DNA from: UBA11346 sp038060575
Lineage (GTDB): Bacteria > Planctomycetota > UBA11346
Length of the DNA: 64,000 bases
Assembly (NCBI GenBank): GCA_964652775.1
Contig: CAZZAM010000002.1
Coordinates: 1-64,000 of the forward strand
Direction: 5' to 3'
Shown here: piece by piece, positions 33,376 through 41,335 of the stretch
Position numbering within the stretch: position 1 is the stretch's first letter
How the letters are laid out: each line of letters begins with the position of its first letter
The notes under the pieces: generated by a model
Database searches by the model: none
Seen by the model: the letters and a program-made list of their open reading frames with translations, nothing else
What the model was told of the DNA's origin: nothing
Made by a program: the position numbers and the translations under genes

Positions 33376-34455
33376 CTTCTGCAGATCGACAACCGCATCC
33401 TCCTTGAACCCGATCTGGTTGAGCAGCTGGGGGTCGATGGCCTGGAAATCGCGCGGTTTCCCAGAACCGCTGCGTAGGAAGTCCGGAGCAACGGAGTCGA
33501 CGGCAGCGCATGACAGGAACTGGACGGATGCCCCGAACTCACCCACATCGAGCCCACCTATCCAACGCCCGATGCCGAGGTCGAACAGGAGGATGCGATT
33601 CTGATCACCAGGGGCGCACACCAGCATGTCATCGCCGATGATCTCGGCATCGTGCAGCCAACGCGAACCACAGTCGATGCGCCGACGGACTTTCCCATCA
33701 TCGGTCAAGAAGACCACATGACCGGCGCAACTATCGGAAAAGTAGAGTCCGTGGTGAGGATGGCGACGAACCCCATGGCAACCAACAAAGCCGGATGCGA
33801 TCTCGGTGAACGAACCATCGTTCTTCATCAAGCCAATGCAGCCTTGGATCCAGGTCGAGACGAGGAATCCATCGCCGTCCGGAGAGGCGCGATTCAAGTG
33901 GCCGAGTTGAATATCGGTGTGAATGTAGTGCTGCCTCAGATCGTCTGATGGCTTGAGTGGGTAGTTAATGCCGAATCTTTTGGCAGGCAGCCGCAGGCGA
34001 TGGCTGATGGATCCGGTGTCCGCATCCATCACCAGTACCGCATCCGATGCGCTGCATGAAAGCGCTAAGTGGCGTCGATCTATCGCGCAGACGGTGTGCC
34101 CGCCCGCCAACCAGGGATCGGAGTATTCGTGCGACTGGACACCGTGAATATCGAAGAGCGCCAGTCGCGTGTTGCCGATCAGACAAAAGCCATCCCGGAA
34201 TAAAATGGCGTTTTGTACCCGCCAAGGCGGCTTCAGTTGCGTCAGGAGCGTGGCGCTGTGATCCGTTGTGTCGATCAGCCAGCAGGTGGCTCCTCCTTTA
34301 TAGACATCAAATGACTCAGCGGAGGCGAGCGAGGCGAATGGCGGAACCTGCGCCAGCCTGTCGGCGGACTCATAGCGTGCCTGGATGCCATTGAGGGAGC
34401 ATCGGCCCAGATCAACTCTGCGGTCGGAATGGGATGCACAGATCAGGAATTTCAC
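32136..34455 (-). CDS. Propeller plus coiled-coil protein, putative chain-length ruler
   Basis: This gene is interrupted by a 100-N gap, which shifts the apparent frame. Without the gap the span is 2220 bases, an exact 740 codons (739 residues plus stop). Residues 1 to about 345 look like a beta-propeller (VRRHPHHGLYFSDSCAGH, VLVMDADTGSISHRL, ILLFDLGIGRWIGGLDVG). From about 361 to the end, 14 units of a 28-residue repeat with core EVAKRDRLLAE form a long coiled coil. The start is a GTG overlapping the Wzt stop (GTGA). Its place beside Wzm/Wzt and a methyltransferase suggests a role in chain-length control or organising the export complex. The repeat count is uncertain. Confidence 0.8.
32645..32744. 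other. Assembly gap (100 N) inside the repeat array
   Basis: Exactly 100 N, the conventional size for a gap of unknown length. The bases on the two sides (GCGAAGGA and CACTTTGATT) are directly adjacent in an intact copy of the unit near 32,993-33,003, so the missing part is probably a whole number of repeat units, possibly none. Confidence 0.97.
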
Positions 34456-36182
34456 CGCAACACCTCTTGCCGCAGCCGATGCGGCAACCGTGCGATGGTG
34501 ATACCGTCGGTTCCGTGTATCGCCTCAACGCTGAACTCCAGAGCTCGAGTCATGGAGCAGTAACAGCGTGGATTAACGGTAAAGAACGATTCTTGCTTCT
34601 CGGCAAAATAATCCGGCTCAAAGAGCGAAACGGTGACGAAGAAACGCGCGGCTCCGAGAATCGGTGGGTCCAGTTCCACGGTGACGCGATGTCGATCGGC
34701 CCCAACCAAAGAGAGACGATCATGGACCAGGCGAAGGGCGTAGGCCACGCCTTCGCGGTGCAGTGCCACGACAAAGGTGCATGCCCGTGACACGTTGGGG
34801 TCACGAACCGCCACGTCGACCTGGACTGATATTTTTTCGCCGCAACGAAACAGAACCGTCTCCGTCCCCAAGGGCCCAAGCAACGCCAAGCGCTCGATGG
34901 CGATGCGACCGTTGCCATAGGCGCCGCCGCTGGAGGCCAGATCCTGTCCATCGGCTGGATTCCAGCGGCGTTCTGACCAGGCCGGCGCCCGATCAATCGA
35001 GCCGAGCAGACGCTGTCCACTGTCGTCGCTGCGCAGCGTTGCATAGGCCGGCTCGTTTCCGGAATAGCGATAGGTGACGCCGACGGTGACAATCTCGCCC
35101 ACGTCCACATTCGCGATGCGTGCTTCCACGCTGTGAAAAATGGATCCGTAGGGCTTGAGCACCCGACAGCGGCGTCCATCGATGTCTTCGACTGGTGCAA
35201 GATTCGCTTCTTGGAGCAAGGTCCATCCGCTGGGCAGGGGATCGCCGGTGTTCCAGCGCAAGATGCGCCCATCCCTGCACGTCAGTTCCAACGTCGCCAG
35301 GGCCAGGGGTTCAGGCAAGGCGAAGCCAGTGCGGCTGCCAAAACGCAGACGCACGGCGCGATGAGTGGTGCCTGCCACTACGGAAGCGCTGCGCAGTCGA
35401 TCGGCAGCACGGCGATCCTCTTCCTGAGCTTTGATCGAGTGCTCATAGGCAGTGATCACCGTCTTGCCGTCGCCCTCCACGCAGACACGACCCTTGTCGA
35501 TCCAGATGAACCGCTCGCACAGATTCAATGCCGTGTAGACGTCGTGGGTCACCAGCAGCAGCGTTGTGCCTTGATCCGAACACATCCGGCGCATGCGTTC
35601 GTAACTCTTGTGGGCGAAGTAAGCATCGCCAACCCCAAGTAGCTCGTCGATCACGAGAATATCGGGCGAAAGAATGGTGTTGGCCGAGAACATCAGTCGC
35701 GCGCCCATGCCGGTGGAATAGGTCTTCACCGGCTGGTCAATGTACTCGTGGAGTTCAGCGAAGTCGACGACTTCATCGAAGAGCTGATGGGCACGAGTAC
35801 CGGTGATGCCCTGATGAGCGAGGGCCGAGTATACATTCTGGCGGCCGGTGAAGTCCGGATGAAAGCCGGTGCCGATCTGGAGAAGCGCGCTGACTCGTCC
35901 TTGGATCGTCATCGTACCGGCGCTGGGCTGGATGGTGCCGGTAATAATCTTGAGCAGGGTGGATTTACCCGCGCCGTTTCTGCCGATAATCGCGACCTTC
36001 TCGCCACGTCCGATACGCAGGTCCACACCCTGTAACGCGATGTGCTCGTTATAAAACGCCGGACCCCCCGGACACAGTCCGAAGAGATCGAGAACCCGGT
36101 ACCCAGGCTTGTGATAGAGCCGGTAGGTCTTGCCAATTCCCGACATCGTGATCGCGGGACCAGTTGGGGCGAGATTACTCAT
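34452..36182 (-). CDS. wzt: ABC polysaccharide exporter ATP-binding protein with extended C-terminus
   Basis: Wzt powers export of an O-antigen-type polymer across the inner membrane with Wzm. The nucleotide-binding domain has Walker A GRNGAGKSTLL (from about residue 67), signature TYSTGMGARL, Walker B ILVIDELLGVGD and the VTHD switch. At 576 residues it is about 150 longer than a usual Wzt with a glycan-binding tail: an additional beta-rich segment (LPSGWTLLQEANLAP through YRYSGNEPAYATL) lies before the Wzt_C-like end (ETVLFRCGEKISVQVDVAVRD, HREGVAYA). The ATG at 36182 lies in the last codons of wzm. The C-terminal parts probably recognise the polymer end. Confidence 0.92.
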   Translation of the reverse strand: MSNLAPTGPAITMSGIGKTYRLYHKPGYRVLDLFGLCPGGPAFYNEHIALQGVDLRIGRGEKVAIIGRNGAGKSTLLKIITGTIQPSAGTMTIQGRVSALLQIGTGFHPDFTGRQNVYSALAHQGITGTRAHQLFDEVVDFAELHEYIDQPVKTYSTGMGARLMFSANTILSPDILVIDELLGVGDAYFAHKSYERMRRMCSDQGTTLLLVTHDVYTALNLCERFIWIDKGRVCVEGDGKTVITAYEHSIKAQEEDRRAADRLRSASVVAGTTHRAVRLRFGSRTGFALPEPLALATLELTCRDGRILRWNTGDPLPSGWTLLQEANLAPVEDIDGRRCRVLKPYGSIFHSVEARIANVDVGEIVTVGVTYRYSGNEPAYATLRSDDSGQRLLGSIDRAPAWSERRWNPADGQDLASSGGAYGNGRIAIERLALLGPLGTETVLFRCGEKISVQVDVAVRDPNVSRACTFVVALHREGVAYALRLVHDRLSLVGADRHRVTVELDPPILGAARFFVTVSLFEPDYFAEKQESFFTVNPRCYCSMTRALEFSVEAIHGTDGITIARLPHRLRQEVLR

Positions 36183-37029
36183 GGTCAGCAAACAGGGGTG
36201 TGAGGCGACGGAAGAGTGATCCGGAGAAGACGCAGGCCACAATGCAGACCAACGCAAACACAGCGTCGGTCCACATCGGCAGCTGACGCATGCCGAGCAG
36301 TGCGTAGCGGAAACTCTCGATTAGATACGACATCGGGTTGGCAAGCACAACCCAGTGCGCCGAATCAGGCACCTGGTCGAGGGTGTAGCCGATCGGACTG
36401 ACGAACATGAAAAACAACAATAGCAAATTAACCATGTAGACGATGTCGGGGATAAGCACCGCGAGGGCGGAAACAGTCCAAGCGACCGGGAGAACAAATA
36501 ACAACAGCAGCAAGATCGGCACAGGCAAGTAAAGCAGGTGCCAGCCCGCGAGCTGGGACGGAAGAATCATCAGCACCAACACGATCAGGCTGATTGCCAA
36601 ACCAGCGAGCGAGACCAGTACGCTGCGTACCGGGATCAGCTCGACCGGAAAGATGGTGTTCTTCACCAAGTGCATATTCGCCTTGATGCAACTAGCGGCG
36701 ATGCCGATGGCCTCGCTGAAACCGAGGTAGGGAATGAGTCCCGAGAAGATGAAGAGCACGTAGGCGTAGCTGCCAAAATCAGCCAGCCGCTGCTTGAAAA
36801 TCACCATGTAGATGAAGCAGTACATACATAGCAGCAGGGCTGAGTAGAGCGGATACCAGAGCATGCCGAGGACCGAGCCAGCGTAGCGCTTACTGAATTC
36901 AACCCGCGTGGTTGCGAGCAACACGCGGCGAGCGAGGAGAAAACGCTGCGCGAGTTCCCGCGTGTCTCGCAATAGCGCTCCGGGCAGTCGACGTAGCCAG
37001 CTCCACGGTCGAAGCGCATCGAACAGCAT
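36175..37029 (-). CDS. wzm: ABC polysaccharide exporter permease
   Basis: The 284-residue membrane protein has about six transmembrane segments and the ABC-2 export pattern (FSKRYAGSVLGMLWYPLYSALLL, PVELIPVRSVLVSLAGLAISL, FFMFVSPIGYTLDQVP, NPMSYLIESFRYALLG). With Wzt it forms the channel for the undecaprenyl-linked polymer. The ATG at 37029 overlaps the asnB stop by one base (TGATG) and gives the normal family length, whereas the longer open frame adds an unlikely soluble lead. It overlaps wzt by 8 bases. Confidence 0.93.
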   Translation of the reverse strand: MLFDALRPWSWLRRLPGALLRDTRELAQRFLLARRVLLATTRVEFSKRYAGSVLGMLWYPLYSALLLCMYCFIYMVIFKQRLADFGSYAYVLFIFSGLIPYLGFSEAIGIAASCIKANMHLVKNTIFPVELIPVRSVLVSLAGLAISLIVLVLMILPSQLAGWHLLYLPVPILLLLLFVLPVAWTVSALAVLIPDIVYMVNLLLLFFMFVSPIGYTLDQVPDSAHWVVLANPMSYLIESFRYALLGMRQLPMWTDAVFALVCIVACVFSGSLFRRLTPLFADHE

Positions 37030-39038
37030 CAATCCCCCAACCAGCGACGGCGCCAGAAGACCGCGTTCATGACTGTCCACAAGTGGAACGACCAACCGCC
37101 ACCGCTTCCCATCTGTTCTTTCAACATGCCACGCAGGTAGTCGATATCGAAGTAGCCCTCCTTGACCAAGGCAGAGGACTCGAGCGCTGCTAAGCATGAT
37201 GGACCAAAGTCGCCTTGCTTAAACCACTGCTCCATCGGGGCACCGAAGCCCTGCTTCTTTCGGTACACCATGTCTTCGTCCATGTATTTCAGAGACAATT
37301 TCTTCAGGATGCTCTTGCCAACGCCATCCTTCAGTCGGTATTCAGCGGGCAGGCGCTGCGCCAACTCGACCACCGTGTAATCAAGGAACGGCACCCTCGC
37401 TTCAATGCTGTGCGCCATCGAGAACTTATCGACTCGCATCAGTAGGTGCTCGGGCAGGCGCAACTTATGTTCCATGTACGGAATCTTGTAGAGGACCTCC
37501 GGCTCGGGCAGACGTCCGTCGAATTGCGCCAGGTGATGACGGACGACGCCGTGACTGTCGAGCAGGGTATGGGACTCGGGCATGAGCCCCTCGACGGGAC
37601 AGTTGACCGCTTGCATAAACGGCTCAGGCCGTGGCGTCAGCTGGCCACGACGTGAGCCCCACCAACAGGCGGCTCCGCCCCAAAACAATTCCTGGCCGGC
37701 GTTGGCGCGGGCCAGGATTTCTCGCTCTTCATCGGTCTTCGCTGCTCGTGGCCCAAGCGGTGACGATGGAGTGCGGCCGAGCAGTCGATCGAAGAGGCTC
37801 GGTTGCGGCGGAAAGGCCTGTTGTCGAGCCGGGCGATAGAGTTCCTGGTAGACCGATCGATAGTGTTCGCACCACCAGTAACCGAGCAGGTTCTCATCCG
37901 AACCTTCACCGACTTGGACGACGGTGGTTCCCGATTCCTTCACCATCTTGCAGAGGAAATGCAGCGGGATGCAGACGTTGTCGGCGATTGGCTCGTCCTG
38001 AATCTCGACCAACTGCGGGAGAAAATCCTGCATCTGGGATAGTTTGATCTGCGACTCGTGGTGATTGGTCTTGTAGCGCTCGGCAATGCGACGGGCAAAG
38101 CGGAACTCGTTGTAATCATCCTCGCCTTCGTAGCCGATTGAAAATGTCGTCACTGGCCGATCCATCAGCTCGCTCATCAGCGCCACGTTCAGGCTCGAAT
38201 CAACGCCGCCCGACAGCAGCACACCAAAGGGAACGTCGCTGACCATGCGCCGTTTGACGCTCGCCTTCAAGGCGCTCAGCAACATGTCGGCGCAGTCATC
38301 CTCGGACACCTCCGATGCCTTCATGATCTTTGCTGGATCAGTGGGGCAGTCCCACCACTGCTCGGCACGGGCGTGGCCGGTGTGGTCGATGCTCATCCGC
38401 CAACCGGCCGGAAGTTTGTAGACCCCACGGAACATGGTGAGAGGCGCAGGGGCGACGATGAAGGTGAGGTAATGCCAGAACGCCGTGCGATCCATCTCGC
38501 GGCTGAGTTTTGGATGCTCGAGCAAGCCTTTAATCTCACTCGCAAAGATCCAGTCGCCCGTGCTGACCTGGGAGAGATAGAGTGGCTTGATGCCAACGCG
38601 GTCGCGCACCAAGTGCAGCATCGGACGATTCGGATCACGATGATCCCAGATCGCTACTGCCCACATGCCGTTGAAACGATGGAAGCAATCCAGGCCCCAC
38701 TCTTGGAATGCATACAGCAGCGTCTCGGTATCGCTGTGCCCGCGATAGCGATAGCCTTTGGCTTCTAACTCCGGACGTAGCTCGGCGTGATTGTAGATTT
38801 CGCCATTGAATACCACCTGAATGCGACCGTCGGCACTCGACATCGGCTGGTGTCCGGCGGGCGAGAGATCGATGATAGAGAGCCGGCGGTGACCAAGGAA
38901 GCAACGTCCGTCATCCCATGCTCCAGCATCATTGGGTCCACGGTGGGTCATGCGGTCGCGCATGCGCACGAGCAAGTCGCGCTCCGCCGCCGGGTCCTGC
39001 GCTGCGCGGGCTTTGAGAATGCCAACTATGCCGCACAT
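37029..39038 (-). CDS. Glutamine-dependent asparagine synthase-like amidotransferase (copy 1)
   Basis: The 669-residue protein has an N-terminal glutaminase domain beginning MCGIVGI with the nucleophile Cys2, FNGEIYNHAELRPEL, and the synthase P-loop VLLSGGVDSS, then EGSDENLLGY. In polysaccharide loci such proteins (for example WbpS) are thought to amidate sugar uronates, which fits the uronate-making genes here better than free asparagine synthesis. AGGAGG six bases before the ATG is the strongest ribosome site noted in the window. The ATG overlaps the last 13 bases of the upstream oxidoreductase, the same arrangement as in copy 2. Confidence 0.9.
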   Translation of the reverse strand: MCGIVGILKARAAQDPAAERDLLVRMRDRMTHRGPNDAGAWDDGRCFLGHRRLSIIDLSPAGHQPMSSADGRIQVVFNGEIYNHAELRPELEAKGYRYRGHSDTETLLYAFQEWGLDCFHRFNGMWAVAIWDHRDPNRPMLHLVRDRVGIKPLYLSQVSTGDWIFASEIKGLLEHPKLSREMDRTAFWHYLTFIVAPAPLTMFRGVYKLPAGWRMSIDHTGHARAEQWWDCPTDPAKIMKASEVSEDDCADMLLSALKASVKRRMVSDVPFGVLLSGGVDSSLNVALMSELMDRPVTTFSIGYEGEDDYNEFRFARRIAERYKTNHHESQIKLSQMQDFLPQLVEIQDEPIADNVCIPLHFLCKMVKESGTTVVQVGEGSDENLLGYWWCEHYRSVYQELYRPARQQAFPPQPSLFDRLLGRTPSSPLGPRAAKTDEEREILARANAGQELFWGGAACWWGSRRGQLTPRPEPFMQAVNCPVEGLMPESHTLLDSHGVVRHHLAQFDGRLPEPEVLYKIPYMEHKLRLPEHLLMRVDKFSMAHSIEARVPFLDYTVVELAQRLPAEYRLKDGVGKSILKKLSLKYMDEDMVYRKKQGFGAPMEQWFKQGDFGPSCLAALESSALVKEGYFDIDYLRGMLKEQMGSGGGWSFHLWTVMNAVFWRRRWLGD

Positions 39039-41335
39039 GGCGGTCCTCCTGTGTGCTCGGATCCAAGCACGGCGGTTGCGAGACGTCCCTCGAGGCAATC
39101 TTGCACCCACAGCGCGATAGCGCTGGTTTGGCGCAATTCTTCCCACGCAATCGGAGATGTGGTTTGGCCGGCCAGAAACGCTGCCGCCAGTTCCATTTCC
39201 CGGCCATGTCCCTTGTCGACCGGGCCATCGCCGACGTGGCTCCACATGGTTTCAGCCCGGCCACCAGCCCAGCGCACCAGCGAGCGCCAATCATCGAGCA
39301 CCCACGTGCAGCCGTCGACGTAGATCTCCACGCGCTCCTTGCCTGCCGCCGGATCACCGAGCGAGCTGTAGAGCAGGGTAGCTACCGAGCCATCGACAAA
39401 GCGCAGGCTCGCGGTGAAATTTTCATCCGCGCGCGCGTGGCCAGCTCGCGGGACGATCGCCTGAGCGCTGATCTGCGCCGGAGGTGCGCCAACCAGAAAG
39501 CCTAAGAGATCATAGACGTGGCAGGCTTCGCCGAGATTGCGCCCGCCTGAATTTTCCTGATGGAGCCAATGAGTCGGCGGCAGGTGGCCAGCGTTGACGG
39601 TGTAATGGATGAGCGCCGGTCCCTTGCGCTTGGCCAGTCCACGCTGCAGGGCCACGGCCGCAGGAGCAAAACGGCGATTGAATCCGACGAGCAGTCGCGG
39701 CTTGCCGCTAGCGGCGGTGGCGGCTCGCTCCAGATCTGCGAGTTCATTCCATGAGATGCACAACGGCTTCTCACAGAAAACCGTTCGCCCTGCTGCCAAG
39801 CCCGCGCTGATCTGCTCAGCATGGTGCTGGTGCCGCGTAGCGATCACCAGCCCACGCACGGCGCTGTCGGCCAGGGCAGCGCCGAGGTCAGCATAACAGG
39901 AGGGAATCCGCTCAGTGATGGCGAGATTGCGCGCCTCGACTCCACGCACACTCACCACCGCCTGCCAACGCACCAGTCCGTCATGCTGGCGCAATTGCGG
40001 GAGCAGCATGCCGCGAGCAAAGGCACCGGCGCCGACCAGGGCCAGTCCGACGGGGAGCGTATGCGCTGCAGGTTCCGTCGCTGTAGCCGGTGGCGACATC
40101 GACGCCTGTCCATCAGCGGCCGGGCAACGCAACAGCGCACCTAGTGGCCGGCTCTCTGTGTCAACGAGGGCAGCGTACGCAATCGGCGCATCATCGAGCG
40201 CGTGCTCGGCCAACCCGAGGTCCGCCAGTGGGAGTACGTTCGCAGCGGCGAGATCAAGAAAACAAGAGAGGTTACGGCGTGCGGTCCAGCGCACCTGGGC
40301 AAACGGATAATCGCGGCCAGCTTCCTCGTACTCGGGATCGTGCCGACCAGGTCCGTAAGAACAGGAGATAAGGAGGTCGAGTTCCTTGGCGTAAAATGGG
40401 GCACGGTCGACGTGGATGGGAACGTCACCGACCACCACGACTCGTCCGCGCCGACGCGCCAACTCGACCGCTTGGCGCAGTGGCGCGTCGGTCTGGGATT
40501 GGGCAGCGACCAGCACGGCGTCGGCGCCACCACCGGCGGTAGCTTCGCGCACGCGGCGAATGAGTTCGCCCGGATCCGCTACCGCTTCGGCCAAACCGAG
40601 CGCCTGAACTTGGGCAACCCGACGGCGGTCGAGGTCGCAGGCAAAACAACGTACGCCAGCAGCACGCAACAGCGTCAGCGCAATCTGACCGATCAGCCCC
40701 AGACCGACAACGACCGCGCACTCGCCGAGGCGCACGTCAGCGCGACGCACGCCTTGCAGAGCGATAGCACCGAGCGTCGCTGTAGCTGCCCAGCGCAGCT
40801 CCAAGCCGGCCGGCACCGCCACCGCCAAACCAGCGGGAACACACACCAGCTCGGCGTGATTGGCGCGACCGGCACCAGCACAGGCAACGCGATCACCGGG
40901 AACAAAACCGTGCATCCGTGCGCCGATTGCCCGCACCACGCCAGCGCAGCTGTAACCGACCGTAAAACCAGGAGCACCGCGGGTGTCGTCGGCGGATGCT
41001 GCAGTCAGTTCTGACAGCGCGGTGCCCGCAGTGAGATGCTGCGACAATGCCTCACCGGCCCGTCCGCCCGCGAACAATTGTCGACCCATGGCGAGAGCGC
41101 GACTAGGATTGGCTACCGCTTTCATCCCGAGACGAACCGCGCGGGCAACTTGGAGGCCGACTCGTTGCGTGGGTGGAGCCGCAGCCGTGGTTGTCGCAGG
41201 AGTAAGGGCCGCGAGTTCAGTGCCTGGGCTTAGACACGACCAATGCACTTCGACCAGGATGTCCTCGGGTCCGGGAACTGGGTCGGGAACGTCGACCACC
41301 ACCGGTCGCCCACTGGCGATCAACACCTGCCTCAT
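39026..41335 (-). CDS. Bi-domain oxidoreductase (zinc-alcohol dehydrogenase + Gfo/Idh/MocA), copy 1
   Basis: The 769-residue protein joins an MDR-type dehydrogenase (about residues 1-400; CLSPGTELAAL, GYSCAGVVRAIG, VVGLGLIGQIALTLLRAAG) to a Gfo/Idh/MocA domain (about 420-769; LALVGAGAFARGML, TVFCEKPLCIS, GGRNLGEACHVYDLLGF). Such fusions occur in polysaccharide loci beside heparinase-type genes; their reaction is not established, but NAD(P)-linked change of a sugar nucleotide or polymer end is likely. The ATG at 41335 overlaps the preceding copy's stop (ATGA). It is one of three paralogues in the locus. Confidence 0.88.
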   Translation of the reverse strand: MRQVLIASGRPVVVDVPDPVPGPEDILVEVHWSCLSPGTELAALTPATTTAAAPPTQRVGLQVARAVRLGMKAVANPSRALAMGRQLFAGGRAGEALSQHLTAGTALSELTAASADDTRGAPGFTVGYSCAGVVRAIGARMHGFVPGDRVACAGAGRANHAELVCVPAGLAVAVPAGLELRWAATATLGAIALQGVRRADVRLGECAVVVGLGLIGQIALTLLRAAGVRCFACDLDRRRVAQVQALGLAEAVADPGELIRRVREATAGGGADAVLVAAQSQTDAPLRQAVELARRRGRVVVVGDVPIHVDRAPFYAKELDLLISCSYGPGRHDPEYEEAGRDYPFAQVRWTARRNLSCFLDLAAANVLPLADLGLAEHALDDAPIAYAALVDTESRPLGALLRCPAADGQASMSPPATATEPAAHTLPVGLALVGAGAFARGMLLPQLRQHDGLVRWQAVVSVRGVEARNLAITERIPSCYADLGAALADSAVRGLVIATRHQHHAEQISAGLAAGRTVFCEKPLCISWNELADLERAATAASGKPRLLVGFNRRFAPAAVALQRGLAKRKGPALIHYTVNAGHLPPTHWLHQENSGGRNLGEACHVYDLLGFLVGAPPAQISAQAIVPRAGHARADENFTASLRFVDGSVATLLYSSLGDPAAGKERVEIYVDGCTWVLDDWRSLVRWAGGRAETMWSHVGDGPVDKGHGREMELAAAFLAGQTTSPIAWEELRQTSAIALWVQDCLEGRLATAVLGSEHTGGPPCAA

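Noticed and set aside
40202..41014. 270-residue plus-strand frame inside oxidoreductase copy 1
   Set aside because: It is an antisense shadow of the dehydrogenase domain with low-complexity composition.
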